Source: Zizania palustris (taxonomy: Eukaryota > Streptophyta > Magnoliopsida > Poales > Poaceae). From it: a DNA stretch of 64,000 nt. Numbering within the stretch: the first letter of the stretch is position 1; the number at the start of each line of letters is the position of its first letter. The stretch covers positions 93,207,108 through 93,271,107 of the forward strand of contig JAAALK010000080.1 of the NCBI GenBank assembly GCA_019279435.1. Direction: 5' to 3'. Of this stretch, positions 55,622-64,000 are shown one piece after another. The notes beneath the pieces are model-generated. The model saw only the letters and a list, made by a program, of their open reading frames with translations, was not told the origin of the DNA and did not search any database. The position numbers and the translations under genes are program-made.

Positions 55622-56301
55622 GGCAAGCCCATAAAAGAAATCTCCAAAATGCTATTAGGGTAAAAGTTCTAGGTATTGAGCTAATTGCCATAATGAATTT
55701 TCAGAATTAAAAATTCCAAAAAATACTAAAAGATTACACTTAATCTAGACGAAAAAACAGAAAAAAATTAAACTCCTAATTACTGGAATAAAAAACATTT
55801 TCTGATGCGACGGTTTTCAGCAAAAATCGACGAAGCCTCCTTGATCGACGACATGTGACGCCAATCCGTGAACTCGACTGCCGACAAGACTCCCCCGCTC
55901 TCGATCCCCTTGAGCCGCCTGATCACTTGTAGTGGCCTCTCTTTTGCTGACATGACCATTACTCTGTCTCGACCATCCATCCGTCCATGTCTTGCTCTAT
56001 CTCCTCATGCACTCCTGAGATCATCTCCAACTTCACCCGGCATCCTTGATCCTCTAGCATCGAGCTCCCCGCTTGACCCTTGATCACCCACCGCTGATAG
56101 TTGGTTAGCATCTCCACCCTACACACATGAGACAAGCCAAAACATGAAACATGACGCACACTGATCCCCTCGGCATCCACTCTCCATATCCATACATCGA
56201 TCCCATCGATGCAATCAAAACATCACTCACTCATTACTCAACTTTGTCAATCACTTATCATACAGATAAAACCATTGTGGGACCTCACTTGGTTTCACAC
56301 A

Positions 56302-58820
56302 TTCGGTGGATCTGTGAGGGGAGGATCTCCGAGGGCATCCGTCTTCGAGTGCCCGAGAAGACAGAGACAATCTTGAGGCCCCAGCCCGATGAAGTCGTCA
56401 TTTCAAGGCCTTCTTCAAGGATGGGCCTAGACTGCCGGCGGTGGACATGCTGAGTGAGCTGCTGAACTCATATAACTTTGAGCTCTCTCACCTGTCCCCG
56501 AATGCCGTGGCAAGACTTGCAATTTTTGAATGTTCCATGAGGGCCGAAGTCTGTGAGGGGCGTACGAACGTCTTCATCGCTCTTCACGACGCAAGCTGCC
56601 AGCCGAAGCGGAGGAATGGGGCAGAAGGCATCGAGAGGGCCTTAGCCTTCAGGAGCGCCAATTTCCAGCTCCGTAGGGAGTTCTTGGATGACTTCCCAGT
56701 GAGGGCCATCAACAAGTGGTACTCGAAGTGTGATCAGGAGTGGTTTTATGCTTTAGAGGGCGCGGACTCCCACCTTCTGAGTACTAATGTGCTCATCTCC
56801 TACCGACGCGAGGGCATTGTGAAGTTGAGCTCCGAGAGCCTCCAATCGAGGATCCTGCTCCTGCGAAGGGTGGCCTTAAAGATGGGCATGAGGGACTTAG
56901 TTGAAGAGTTCATCACCCTTCCACTTAGCCCAATCGCACTCTCTTGGCCGGAGAACTTGTTCCTGGCTTCGTGCTCAAAGGGTCCGAGCGAAGTGTCCAT
57001 GGAGCGCCTTGGTAAGTCTTCAAACTCTTTTATCTTCATACTTTGCAAAGTTTAACTTGTGCTGATTTGGAATCTTGATGAAGCTGCGCACGACGTGTGG
57101 CCTCCGTAGGAGGCTATTCTGGCCACCGAACGCGTCACGGGGGCTCGAACAGCGGACGAGCAAAATCGAAGTCTTGCTCTAGTGGGATCTTGGGAGCAAT
57201 GGAACAACGTGTGGACCTGGCTTTGGCGCTAAGGTGGTCCAAATGCTTTCAGACTTCGCTATCTCAGCTCCTTCGGTGAGCGGCTCCAAAAGGAATAGGG
57301 TGGACGACGAGGACCTCGAGACCTCGTAGTACGCTGAGTCTTCGAGGCTTCACTTGGAGCCCTCGGTGGACGAAGCCCTTAGTGTGGCGTAGCATGCATC
57401 TCCGGACCTCGCTGCTAGAGGGGAGCTCGTGGATGCTCCTGCTGCGATGACCGAAGTGGTGGCACCGGAGGCTGCGGCAGCGACCGAAGTGGTGGCCCCG
57501 GAGGTTGCGACGGCGACCCCTTCGAGCGCGGAGGCTGGGGCTCAACCAACCCAGTGAAGGTACTGGGGGCACACATTACTGCCACGTCCTTCTAAGACAT
57601 CTCTTCGGGTGAAGAGGATGTTGACGAAGGTAAACACTTGATAACCCTTCTCTTTATATTCATATATATTGACTTTTACTTTTCTTCAGTTGCCGGTGAT
57701 GACGTGAGGCCTGTCATGGCGGAGTTAGAGGGGACCTCCGACAGTAGCGGGAGCAGCAGCAGCTCAGAGTCTGAGAGCTCTTCGTCTGAAGAGGACGAGG
57801 GGGACAACCGCGGTGGAGGGGCTCCTCAGCAGCAACATGAAGAGTTGGCCAGGGTAGTAGACCGGAGCCCGGCTCCGGCGGGGCCTGTGTTTTCAACTCC
57901 CATGGTCTGGCCCCTACTTCTGAGGGTACATGCGGTGGAGGTAGCCATTAACTCCTTTTACGACGGCTACGTTGCTGCGGTGAAGGGAGACTTGGTGGCA
58001 TAGCTTAGCCGCGCAAGCCACTTCGACCTCTTCGTGAACACCGATGAAGCCCTCGTTCAGGTGAGTGAAGCTTCACATGGGCTTCGAGTGGTACTGAGCT
58101 CTTTTAGCAGTACTGAAGATTTCTTGAATCTTGCCAGGACTTCGCACTAAACACCGTGGCAGCGGCCTCCATGGGCCACCGGGAAGCTCTTTTGATGGAG
58201 GAGAGTGACGCCCTTCGGCACCAGGCTTCGGAGGAGGACGAGGGGCGGAGGTGAGCCGAAGCAGCGGCAGAGGCAGCGAGGTCCGAGGCAGCCAAGGCAA
58301 AGGAAGCCTTGGCCTCAGAGATGGAAAAGCTTCGAGATCACTTCGGGCTTTGCAGGAGGCCAGAGTGAAGCTGGCGGTGGAGTGCTCTAATCTTCGCGCA
58401 GCCAGCCAAACTCTTGAAGACTTCGTGGTCTGAGGGGTTGAAAAAGCCGCCTCGAGCCTAACTGAAGTCCTTGAGAACTTGGGGACCGAGTTCCCGGCTC
58501 TGGACTTCAATCCTAAAGATCCTATCAGGGACTGGCTCAAGTTCCTTCAAACGACCTCGATGATGGTGGAGATGTCGATGAAGGACTTCGCGCTGATGGC
58601 TGGGCGAGTGGCTGGCCAAGAGGTCTTGCAAATGCTTCATAACGCGGGGTGCAACCACCTCGAGGCAGTGACTTCAGCCATGCCGGTGGCCTTTGGAGGC
58701 CCTCAGTTGGCTTCGCCACCTTCGGTAGTCCGCGAGGCATGGCGTTGGCTTCAAGATCCTTGGAAGGCCCAATGGTGCGAAGCGATCCTCGAACAGCAAC
58801 GTGTTTCCCGCCTTCGCTGA
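56302..58820 (+). pseudogene. Antisense ORF of the Tat-type element, multi-exon, decayed
   Basis: Exon 1 (to 57011) matches the Tat2 antisense ORF: LSPNAVARLAIFECSMRAEVCEGR, NFQLRREFLDDFP, KWYSKCDQEWFY, MGMRDLVEEF. Intron 57012-57083. Exon 2 aligns codon for codon at first, then has GSWEQWNNVW with stops at 57108 and near 57221. Two more introns keep the frame: 57630-57689 (GTAAAC...TTCAG) and 58061-58137 (GTGAGT...GCCAG). The acidic/Ser stretch SSSSESESSSSEEDEGD follows the second. A coiled coil and FPALDFNPKDPIRDWLKFL end the frame at about 58820. Several stops and frame changes show it is dead. The 5' end is lost to the copia insertion. Confidence 0.7.
57012..57083 (+). other. Intron 1 of the decayed antisense ORF (position conserved with Tat2)
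   Basis: GTAAGT donor and AAG acceptor, 72 bp, phase 1 after MERL-G. Ten codons then lead to the P-E-E equivalent, exactly as in Tat2. Confidence 0.7.
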
Positions 58821-60780
58821 GCCAGGACATAGGCCTCTCACTCTCATCGTTCGACGTCGAACCCTTCACCACTAAAGTTGAAGACCTCCTTAGGCTCTTT
58901 TGTAATTTGTAGCCATAGGCCTGTAAATGACTTGTCAGTTTATTAATAGAAATGCGGGGGTATTTTATACCTGCCTAGGCTTAGCCTTCAGATGTTTACT
59001 TCGAAATGCTTGAGGATTTAGAAGAGCTTTGCCAACTTTGTGTGGTGCTCGAAGTAGATAGGTCTGAAGGCCACCCTCGGTTCAAACTTCCGAGTGGTCC
59101 TAAGGGTGAAGCTATTCCCGAAGTAGCCCAGGAGCAGCTGGCTACCGTGAAGATGGAGCCCCTTCGTAGTTCATCGTCCTCACTGGACTTAAGCTGTTTT
59201 GAAGTAGGCTTAAGTGGCGAGGGGTGCAGTCTTCGGGTATAGCCTTACAAGGCGATGAAGCCCTAGACTTTTCTACTTTTGATGCGACACCGTCTGCACT
59301 TCAGACTTGGGCCGACCTACAAGAGGAAAGGTGAGTTCTGCGGGCTTCGAAGCATGGACGGTGCGACCGTGGGAGGTCAGTCTCCGATGAGGCTTCGTCT
59401 AGCCGAGGGGGCCCTACCTTGAAGAAGAGCAAGCGAGGGCCGAACATGTCGGGGCCTCGAGCTCGCTTTTTCCTATGATTAGACACATATTAATCGTACT
59501 TTTTTAGTTTTCGAAGTGTACCTATAGCATACTTCACTTTTGGCATTCAATGAATGGAATTTGTGTTGTATTTATATACGCATACTTCGTTTGCATGCTT
59601 CGCACGTATTGCGTGCTCCGAACGTTTAGCTTGTCACACTCGTACTGCGCATTTCATTCGCACACTTCCCATACATACCTCGGTCCCCCGTTTCTCGTGG
59701 TAGTTAGGGACTTGGGCATTGCCGGTGCGTGCAATTATAAATGCGAAGGGGTGTGCCTTGGGCGGCTTCGGACGCTTAAATCGCGTCATTCGGAGGTCTC
59801 TTTTGGGCCTCGAACTCCTTAATTTGAAGCAAAGCGAGGCTTCAGAGACATTCAAATTAAGCAAAGCATGGCTTCGGCATGCTTGATTTTAAATAGTAAT
59901 ATGCGCGAGCAAAGCTCCGAAGCACATTTAGGTTTGGCGAAGCATGGTTTCGGTATGGTTAATTTTTAGATTAGATTTCAACACATGAAGCATGACTTTT
60001 AAGCGTGTTTATATAGCGAAGCGAGGCTTCTGAGTTTGACTCTTTAATGAGAATGGAATGGGTGGTGTGGATTCACCGAACCTATGATAATTTGAGCCAC
60101 GTTCGACTCTGAGCTACCTACAACTCTGGGTCACCTTCGACCCTAGGATACATCACGCCAGAGCCCGAAATCTCAGATGCATTGGGCCACGGCCTAGAGT
60201 CCTTTAGTCCACTGCTACGGGCCTAAAGGTGCTGTGTAGCCTTCGGAGGAGTGCTCTGGTTTTTACAAAGTGAAGCGAGTCTTCAGTTTTAAACAAAGTG
60301 AAGCAAGGCTTCGATTTTAAATAAGGTGAAGCAAGGCTTCGATTTTAAACAAGGCGAAGCGAGGTTTTGGTTTCAGGGAGGGCGAAGCAAGACTTCGGTT
60401 TTAAATAAGGTGAAGAAAGGCTTTGGGGTTTTAATGGAATAAAGCTAGGTTTCTGCTTCTTTTTAGAATGAGTCAGGGCTTCAAGCTGTGTACATACCTT
60501 CGGAATCTTGACTGGTCCAGAGGCCGAGCGGCTTCACGCGGTTGAAGAGAGCTCGCCTCGTAGCCCCTAGGGCTTCTAAGGCCTTCGGTGAGTCCCAAAG
60601 CCCCTTGCCGAAGGGTGCACTCCGAGGCACGAGGGGTGGTGGAAGGCGAGAAATGCCTTCGAACTATACTTGAAGTACCTTGCCGAAGGGTGCGCGGAAT
60701 CCTAGGACTCAGAAGCTCCCTCCGCAAGCGTACTTCGAAATACAGGCAGTGGCAGATAACTTAGCTTTTAGTAATAATCT
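58821..60780. other. Non-coding, CGAAG-rich region of the Tat-type element
   Basis: No retrotransposon protein homology seen on either strand. The short ORF at 59006-59242 (plus) has no recognisable motif. A degenerate array of about 30-bp units (GAAGCAAGGCTTCGATTTTAAA) lies at 60265-60440. Confidence 0.6.
60265..60440 (+). repeat. Degenerate ~30-bp tandem array
   Basis: Five or six units of the form GTGAAGCAAGGCTTCGATTTTAAATAAG with variable spacing; each unit contains the short palindrome GAAGC...GCTTC. Confidence 0.7.
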
Positions 60781-60799
60781 CCCCACAAACGGCGCCAAC
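60781..60799 (-). other. Primer-binding site of the Tat-type element
   Basis: Minus-strand GTTGGCGCCGTTTGTGGGG, adjacent to the LTR at 60800. It differs by two bases from the Tat1/Tat2 site. Confidence 0.75.
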
Positions 60800-61527
60800 T
60801 GTTGTCGCAATTGTTTTAGCTACAACAGGTTTTTATGTAGTGTAATTGTTTTGCCTCTACTGAACATGTGTCCCTGTTACATGGGCATGACCCTGGTTTT
60901 ATAGGCACGCAGGCCAAAGTAAAATACCTAATTGACCTCTACAAGTCGTAGGATTTATAGGGGTAAGATGGGAAAAAGCTATACTACTGTACATTTGACT
61001 TTACAGACGCAGAAGATAAAACATCACTTCTGGAGCAGGTATACGCCATACCAAGTGTGGGGGCCCCAGTATGGCTTTACACTGTAGCGATGCTTGGATA
61101 TTTCTTCTGGACCGGAGTACCTACCGGGAGAGCTTCAGCCGGAGCCAACTGAGAGGGCTCTAAAGAGCACTCCGAAGTGGGCTCCAAAGAGGACTTTGAA
61201 GGGCGCCCGGAGGAGTCCTGGAGGCTTGGCTCCGGAGGGGACCGAAGGGGTCCCGGAGGCTTGACTCCGGAGGGGACCAGAGGGGTCTTGGAGGCTTGGA
61301 TCTGGACGGGGCCAGAGGGGTCCCGGAGGCTTGGCTCCGGATGGGACCAGAGATGTCCCGGGGGCTTGGCTCTAGAGGGGCAAGTCTTGGTTGCACTTGA
61401 GTTAACTTCGTCGAAGGTGGCCGGAACTTTGTCCGGAGGCTTCGCCAGTTGACGGGCTTCGAACCCGAGGCCTCCGAAGGCTGACATCATTTGGCCCCTG
61501 TATAAGGGAAAACTAATTCCCCCAACA
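60800..61527 (-). repeat. 5' LTR of the Tat-type element
   Basis: 728 bp, TGTTGT at the left and CCCCCAACA at the right. Contains GC-rich repeats of about 30 bp with GAGGCTTGGCTCCGGA (61200-61380), analogous to the minisatellites of Tat2 LTRs. Sirevirus B pol resumes at 61528. Confidence 0.82.
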
Positions 61528-61655
61528 ATGTTGATACCCAGAACCAGCTTCTTGATATTTTTACCAAATCCCTTGATGCTTCTCGATTTGCTTATTTGTG
61601 TGGGAAACTTGGTATTTGTCACCCTTAGGGCATTTTGTGAGGGGGAGCATGTCTT
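61528..61655 (+). pseudogene. pol: Sirevirus B pol, C-terminal tail
   Basis: Reads NVDTQNQLLDIFTKSLDASR and LCGKLG, the C-terminal block after copia RNase H (DIFTKPLD). It starts at the Tat LTR edge, so the gene was split by that insertion. Confidence 0.82.
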
Positions 61656-62950
61656 AGTTGGTCCGCATAAGCTTCTGTTTTTATGCAATCGTATTGACTT
61701 ATATTTTAGGGTTAATTTTTTCCGTGCCATTACAATTTTTGCGGTTTGCCAATATACCATCGATGTGTCACTGACATATGGGGACCGCCACAGTCACTGA
61801 CAGTGGCATATAGGCAATTTCTGAAACTTATAATGGCATGTGAGTAATTTTCCCTATATTTTATCATATATGCCTTTGCTTAATTGTCTTGATCATGTGA
61901 TCTCAGCTCTGCTTATTTTATCTATCTTCATCACAAGCATGATTTTATTTGCAAAATACAAAATATGATCACTGCTTAGTCTTGTATCTTGCATGCTTTA
62001 GGTCCAATTGCTTTGGCTATCTTTTTTCTACCTGGTAGCCAGAATCCTTTTATTTTGGATGCAAAATGCAACTTGGTAATCATATACTTTTCATGGAAAT
62101 CTTACACTGAAAAAAACAATAAAAAATCATAAAAATATATCCATGCTTTATGTGCTGAATATAAAAAGATCCAGGTGGGTTTGCCTTGTCACACTACTCT
62201 ATTCTAGACTGCCTACCATTGCACAATGGTATGAACTATGATATTTTAGTGTATACCAAAATCATTAACTTAAGATTCTGACGGTCTTTTCTTGACCTAG
62301 GCTTGGCGTGATTGGTAAGCATAAGGTGGACAAGCAAATAATCCCTGGCAATACAAAAAGAATTTCAAAGACTGAACTCATGGCATAACAAGTTTTCTAA
62401 ATGCTCCATAAAATTGGATATGCTTTCCTTGGTAGAAAACTGCTAGCTTCAGCAGTTAATGCCTTTTCATGCCTAGATTACTGGTCTAAGCGGTGATGCT
62501 TTTGTTTCAAAAACTATCATGATAATTTTCTTCATGTTAGGACTGGATTTTGGTAAACTGAGCTGAGCGCATATTCTCTGACATTACCTTTGGCATATTT
62601 TTGCACTATATGTCTTTGCATTTTTCATACTTTAGAGGTTTTGCATCCTTTATTGCTCCTTGATTCTTGCAATGCCAAAGGGGGAGAATGTTTGTATTTC
62701 AGGGGGAGTAAATTATACTTGCCGAAGGGGGAGAAATGATGGAAATGTTGCTTTCATGCTTTGTCAAATGGGGAGGTTTTGCCAAAGGGCTTTGCATGAG
62801 AAAGTGGGAAGAAAGAAGAAAATATTTTTTCTCAAGTGACATGCTTTGGTTGGCTCTTTTCTGAGTTTTGATGGTCACTTGTGCGCTAAAAAATTTCAAT
62901 TTTCACTTGAACTTGAATTTGTTTGTCAATGCACTCATCAAGGGGGAGAT
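61656..62950 (+). mobile_element. Sirevirus B, 3' internal region with polypurine tracts
   Basis: Non-coding. Polypurine tracts AGGGGGAG at about 62679, 62701, 62726 and 62941, the last adjoining the LTR. Sequence blocks such as AAGATCCA(A/G)GTGGGTTTGC and GCATAAGGT are shared with 50714-51950 of Sirevirus A. A MITE interrupts it at 61709. Confidence 0.82.
61709..61854. mobile_element. 146-bp MITE, copy 2
   Basis: Same length and very similar sequence to 18474-18619. Flanked by TATATTTTA at 61700-61708 and 61855-61863, a perfect 9-bp target duplication different from that of copy 1. Confidence 0.88.
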
Positions 62951-63006
62951 TGAGAAACCAAGTTGAGATGCGCCTTGGTTTCTGTCTGTGATGAGTGATT
63001 GACAAA
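62922..63006 (+). other. Nested stem structure enclosing polypurine tract and LTR start (Sirevirus B)
   Basis: The outer arms 62922-62940 and 62989-63006 pair over 18 bp with one bulged G. The inner arms 62954-62962 (GAAACCAAG) and 62974-62982 (CTTGGTTTC) pair over 9 bp. Layout is as in Sirevirus A but the paired bases differ. Confidence 0.8.
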
Positions 63007-64000
63007 TTTCCTTCTGGGCGAAGAGATTCGTCCTAATGGGATCAAAGGTTTGTTTTCTAAAGAGTTCGGTATTTGCTAGCTGCTCAAGTTAGCAGCGAGG
63101 TATATATGTCAGAGGGGTTAAGCTGTATACATTTCGAAGGTTGTATCGAAGGGGTCAATACTTTGGGCAGTACACCAATGTGTGTACCAGTGGGTGTTAT
63201 ACCCGGAGAGGTCTTTAGGGTATCAGATACACTTGTCTGCTTGTCGATTGGTGTGTAGGTGACTTCAGAGGCGACGGGACGGTAAGCACAATAGGTGAAC
63301 TAGGTCAAGCAGGGAGATTGGCGCCATGCAAGTCGGGAGCTTGGTCACAGAGGTTGTGTGATGTCAAAGTCGGTCCTCGGGTTGAGGTGCACTAGTCGAA
63401 GACAAGAAGTGCGGAGAGGGACTCCGAGTGAAGATACCTCGAGACAAAGTCCTCAGAGGCGAGGCACTTTGAAGTGGGGACTCCGAAGGAGTAACTTTGA
63501 AGGCTGGCGGTCAAAGTCCTCAGGAATGAGGCAAGGCTCCCAAGCGTGCTCCGGGTGGAGACATTTGGAAGGACACCTGACGAAGGTCTCAGAAGTCAAG
63601 GTGCATTGAAGGCATGGTCCGAATAAGGTCCTTCATGGAGTGTTCTCGATGGTCAGTTACTGCAAAGGGGTGCTTATGGAAGTGGTTCATGCATAGGCCT
63701 TGGACGAAGGAGGGACTTCAAAAGGTGGTGGACAAAATCCTTCATAAGAAGGTACTTCGAAGGTGGGGCTTCAAAGTCAGGATGACTTGACGTGCTTCGG
63801 CCATGCATGGCTTCGGTACACGGATGGATGATAGTCAAGCCAAGGAAAGCTACAAAGTCATGGTGATCTACTCCATAGGTGATGATGCGAAGACTCAAGG
63901 GCTTTGACAGCTTCGGCTCAAAACTGTCATTTGTATTGAAGACATACTTTGGGGAAGTGAAGGCCTATGGGCTCGAAGCTTTCTACCGAAGCCACTACAA
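62951..64000 (+). repeat. 3' LTR of Sirevirus B, running off the window
   Basis: Starts TGAGAAACCAAG directly after the polypurine tract. The visible 1050 bp have no ORF of note and become rich in CGAAG motifs toward the end. No TATA box was recognised within the visible part. Confidence 0.75.

Larger units (their letters stand above)
54386..56299 (-). repeat. 5' LTR of the minus-strand copia element (Sirevirus-like)
   Basis: In element orientation it starts TGTGAAACCAAG at 56299, matching the Sirevirus B LTR start TGAGAAACCAAG. It ends ATTCCGATCCCA at 54386, next to the PBS. The reversed TATA box TATATAAA is at 55614-55621. About 1914 bp. It contains a roughly 209-bp tandem repeat. It interrupts the antisense ORF of the Tat element to its right. 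The exact start could be two bases further out (TGTGTG). Confidence 0.75.
56300..61527 (-). mobile_element. Tat-type element without gag-pol (5' LTR, PBS and antisense ORF present)
   Basis: The 5' LTR is 60800-61527 in reverse orientation (728 bp) with the reversed PBS at 60781-60799. Leftward come about 1.9 kb of repeat-rich non-coding sequence and then the antisense ORF (plus strand, 56302-58820), the same relative arrangement as in Tat2. No gag, protease, RT or integrase homology lies between. It is thus either a deletion derivative or a non-autonomous Tat relative. The left part is cut by the minus-strand copia. It is inserted in the pol tail of Sirevirus B. Confidence 0.7.

Noticed and set aside
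56151..56453. A 100-codon plus-strand ORF as the true start of the antisense gene
   Set aside because: Its first half lies in the copia LTR (to 56299); homology to the antisense ORF begins only to the right of it.
60680..60904. ORF crossing the PBS and LTR boundary of the Tat-type element
   Set aside because: Spans non-coding leader and LTR; no homology.

Overview
The window is plant nuclear DNA, almost certainly from a grass. I found no convincing host gene, tRNA, rRNA or CRISPR array. It is a nest of transposable elements: Tat-lineage Ty3/gypsy elements carrying an antisense ORF, a chromodomain Ty3/gypsy element with very long LTRs, Sirevirus-type Ty1/copia elements, a Helitron, a TRIM and two copies of a small 146-bp MITE. 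The organism call rests on the combination of element types; the species cannot be named from this sequence.

Layout. 1-435: TRIM-like element. 436-856: nothing recognised. 857-1433: 3' LTR plus an internal stub of a minus-strand Tat element, facing the 5' LTR of a plus-strand Tat element (Tat1, 1434-6514), which is cut by a 100-N assembly gap (6515-6614). 6615-11635: Helitron remnant with a broken Rep-helicase gene. 11636-12200: PBS and 5' LTR of a minus-strand Tat element lying inside the gag of Sirevirus A. 12201-16882: decayed gag-pol of Sirevirus A. 16883-19344: truncated chromovirus LTR. From 8138 to 19344 the sequence is repeated in tandem as 19355-30410, so Helitron, Tat LTR, Sirevirus gag-pol and chromovirus LTR all occur twice. 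28102-50713: composite minus-strand chromovirus, flanked by the 5-bp target-site duplication CTTCT. It contains a nearly complete Tat element (Tat2, 31734-40917, TSD GCTTG). 50719-54030: 3' end and 3' LTR of Sirevirus A. 54031-56299: gag stub, PBS and 5' LTR of a minus-strand copia element. 56300-61527: Tat-type element (minus) with an antisense multi-exon ORF, PBS and 5' LTR but no gag-pol. 61528-64000: pol tail, polypurine tracts and start of the 3' LTR of Sirevirus B.

Inferred order of events, oldest first: Sirevirus B; the Tat element at 56.3-61.5 kb; the minus copia; Sirevirus A; the composite chromovirus; Tat2. Inside Sirevirus A a Tat LTR was invaded by the Helitron. An 11.2-kb tandem duplication followed the chromovirus insertion, and a MITE then entered only the first duplicate. 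Nearly all protein genes are broken by stops or frameshifts. Many stops are shared by both duplicates, so they predate the duplication.

Most interesting: (1) in both Sireviruses an 18-bp stem brackets the polypurine tract/LTR junction and a 9-bp hairpin sits at the LTR start, with five compensatory base-pair differences between the two copies; (2) an antisense ORF in Tat elements has a phase-1 intron at the same codon in two divergent copies; (3) the tandem-duplication junction carries a filler copied from about 40 bp away; (4) two Tat LTRs form a 495-bp head-to-head inverted repeat.
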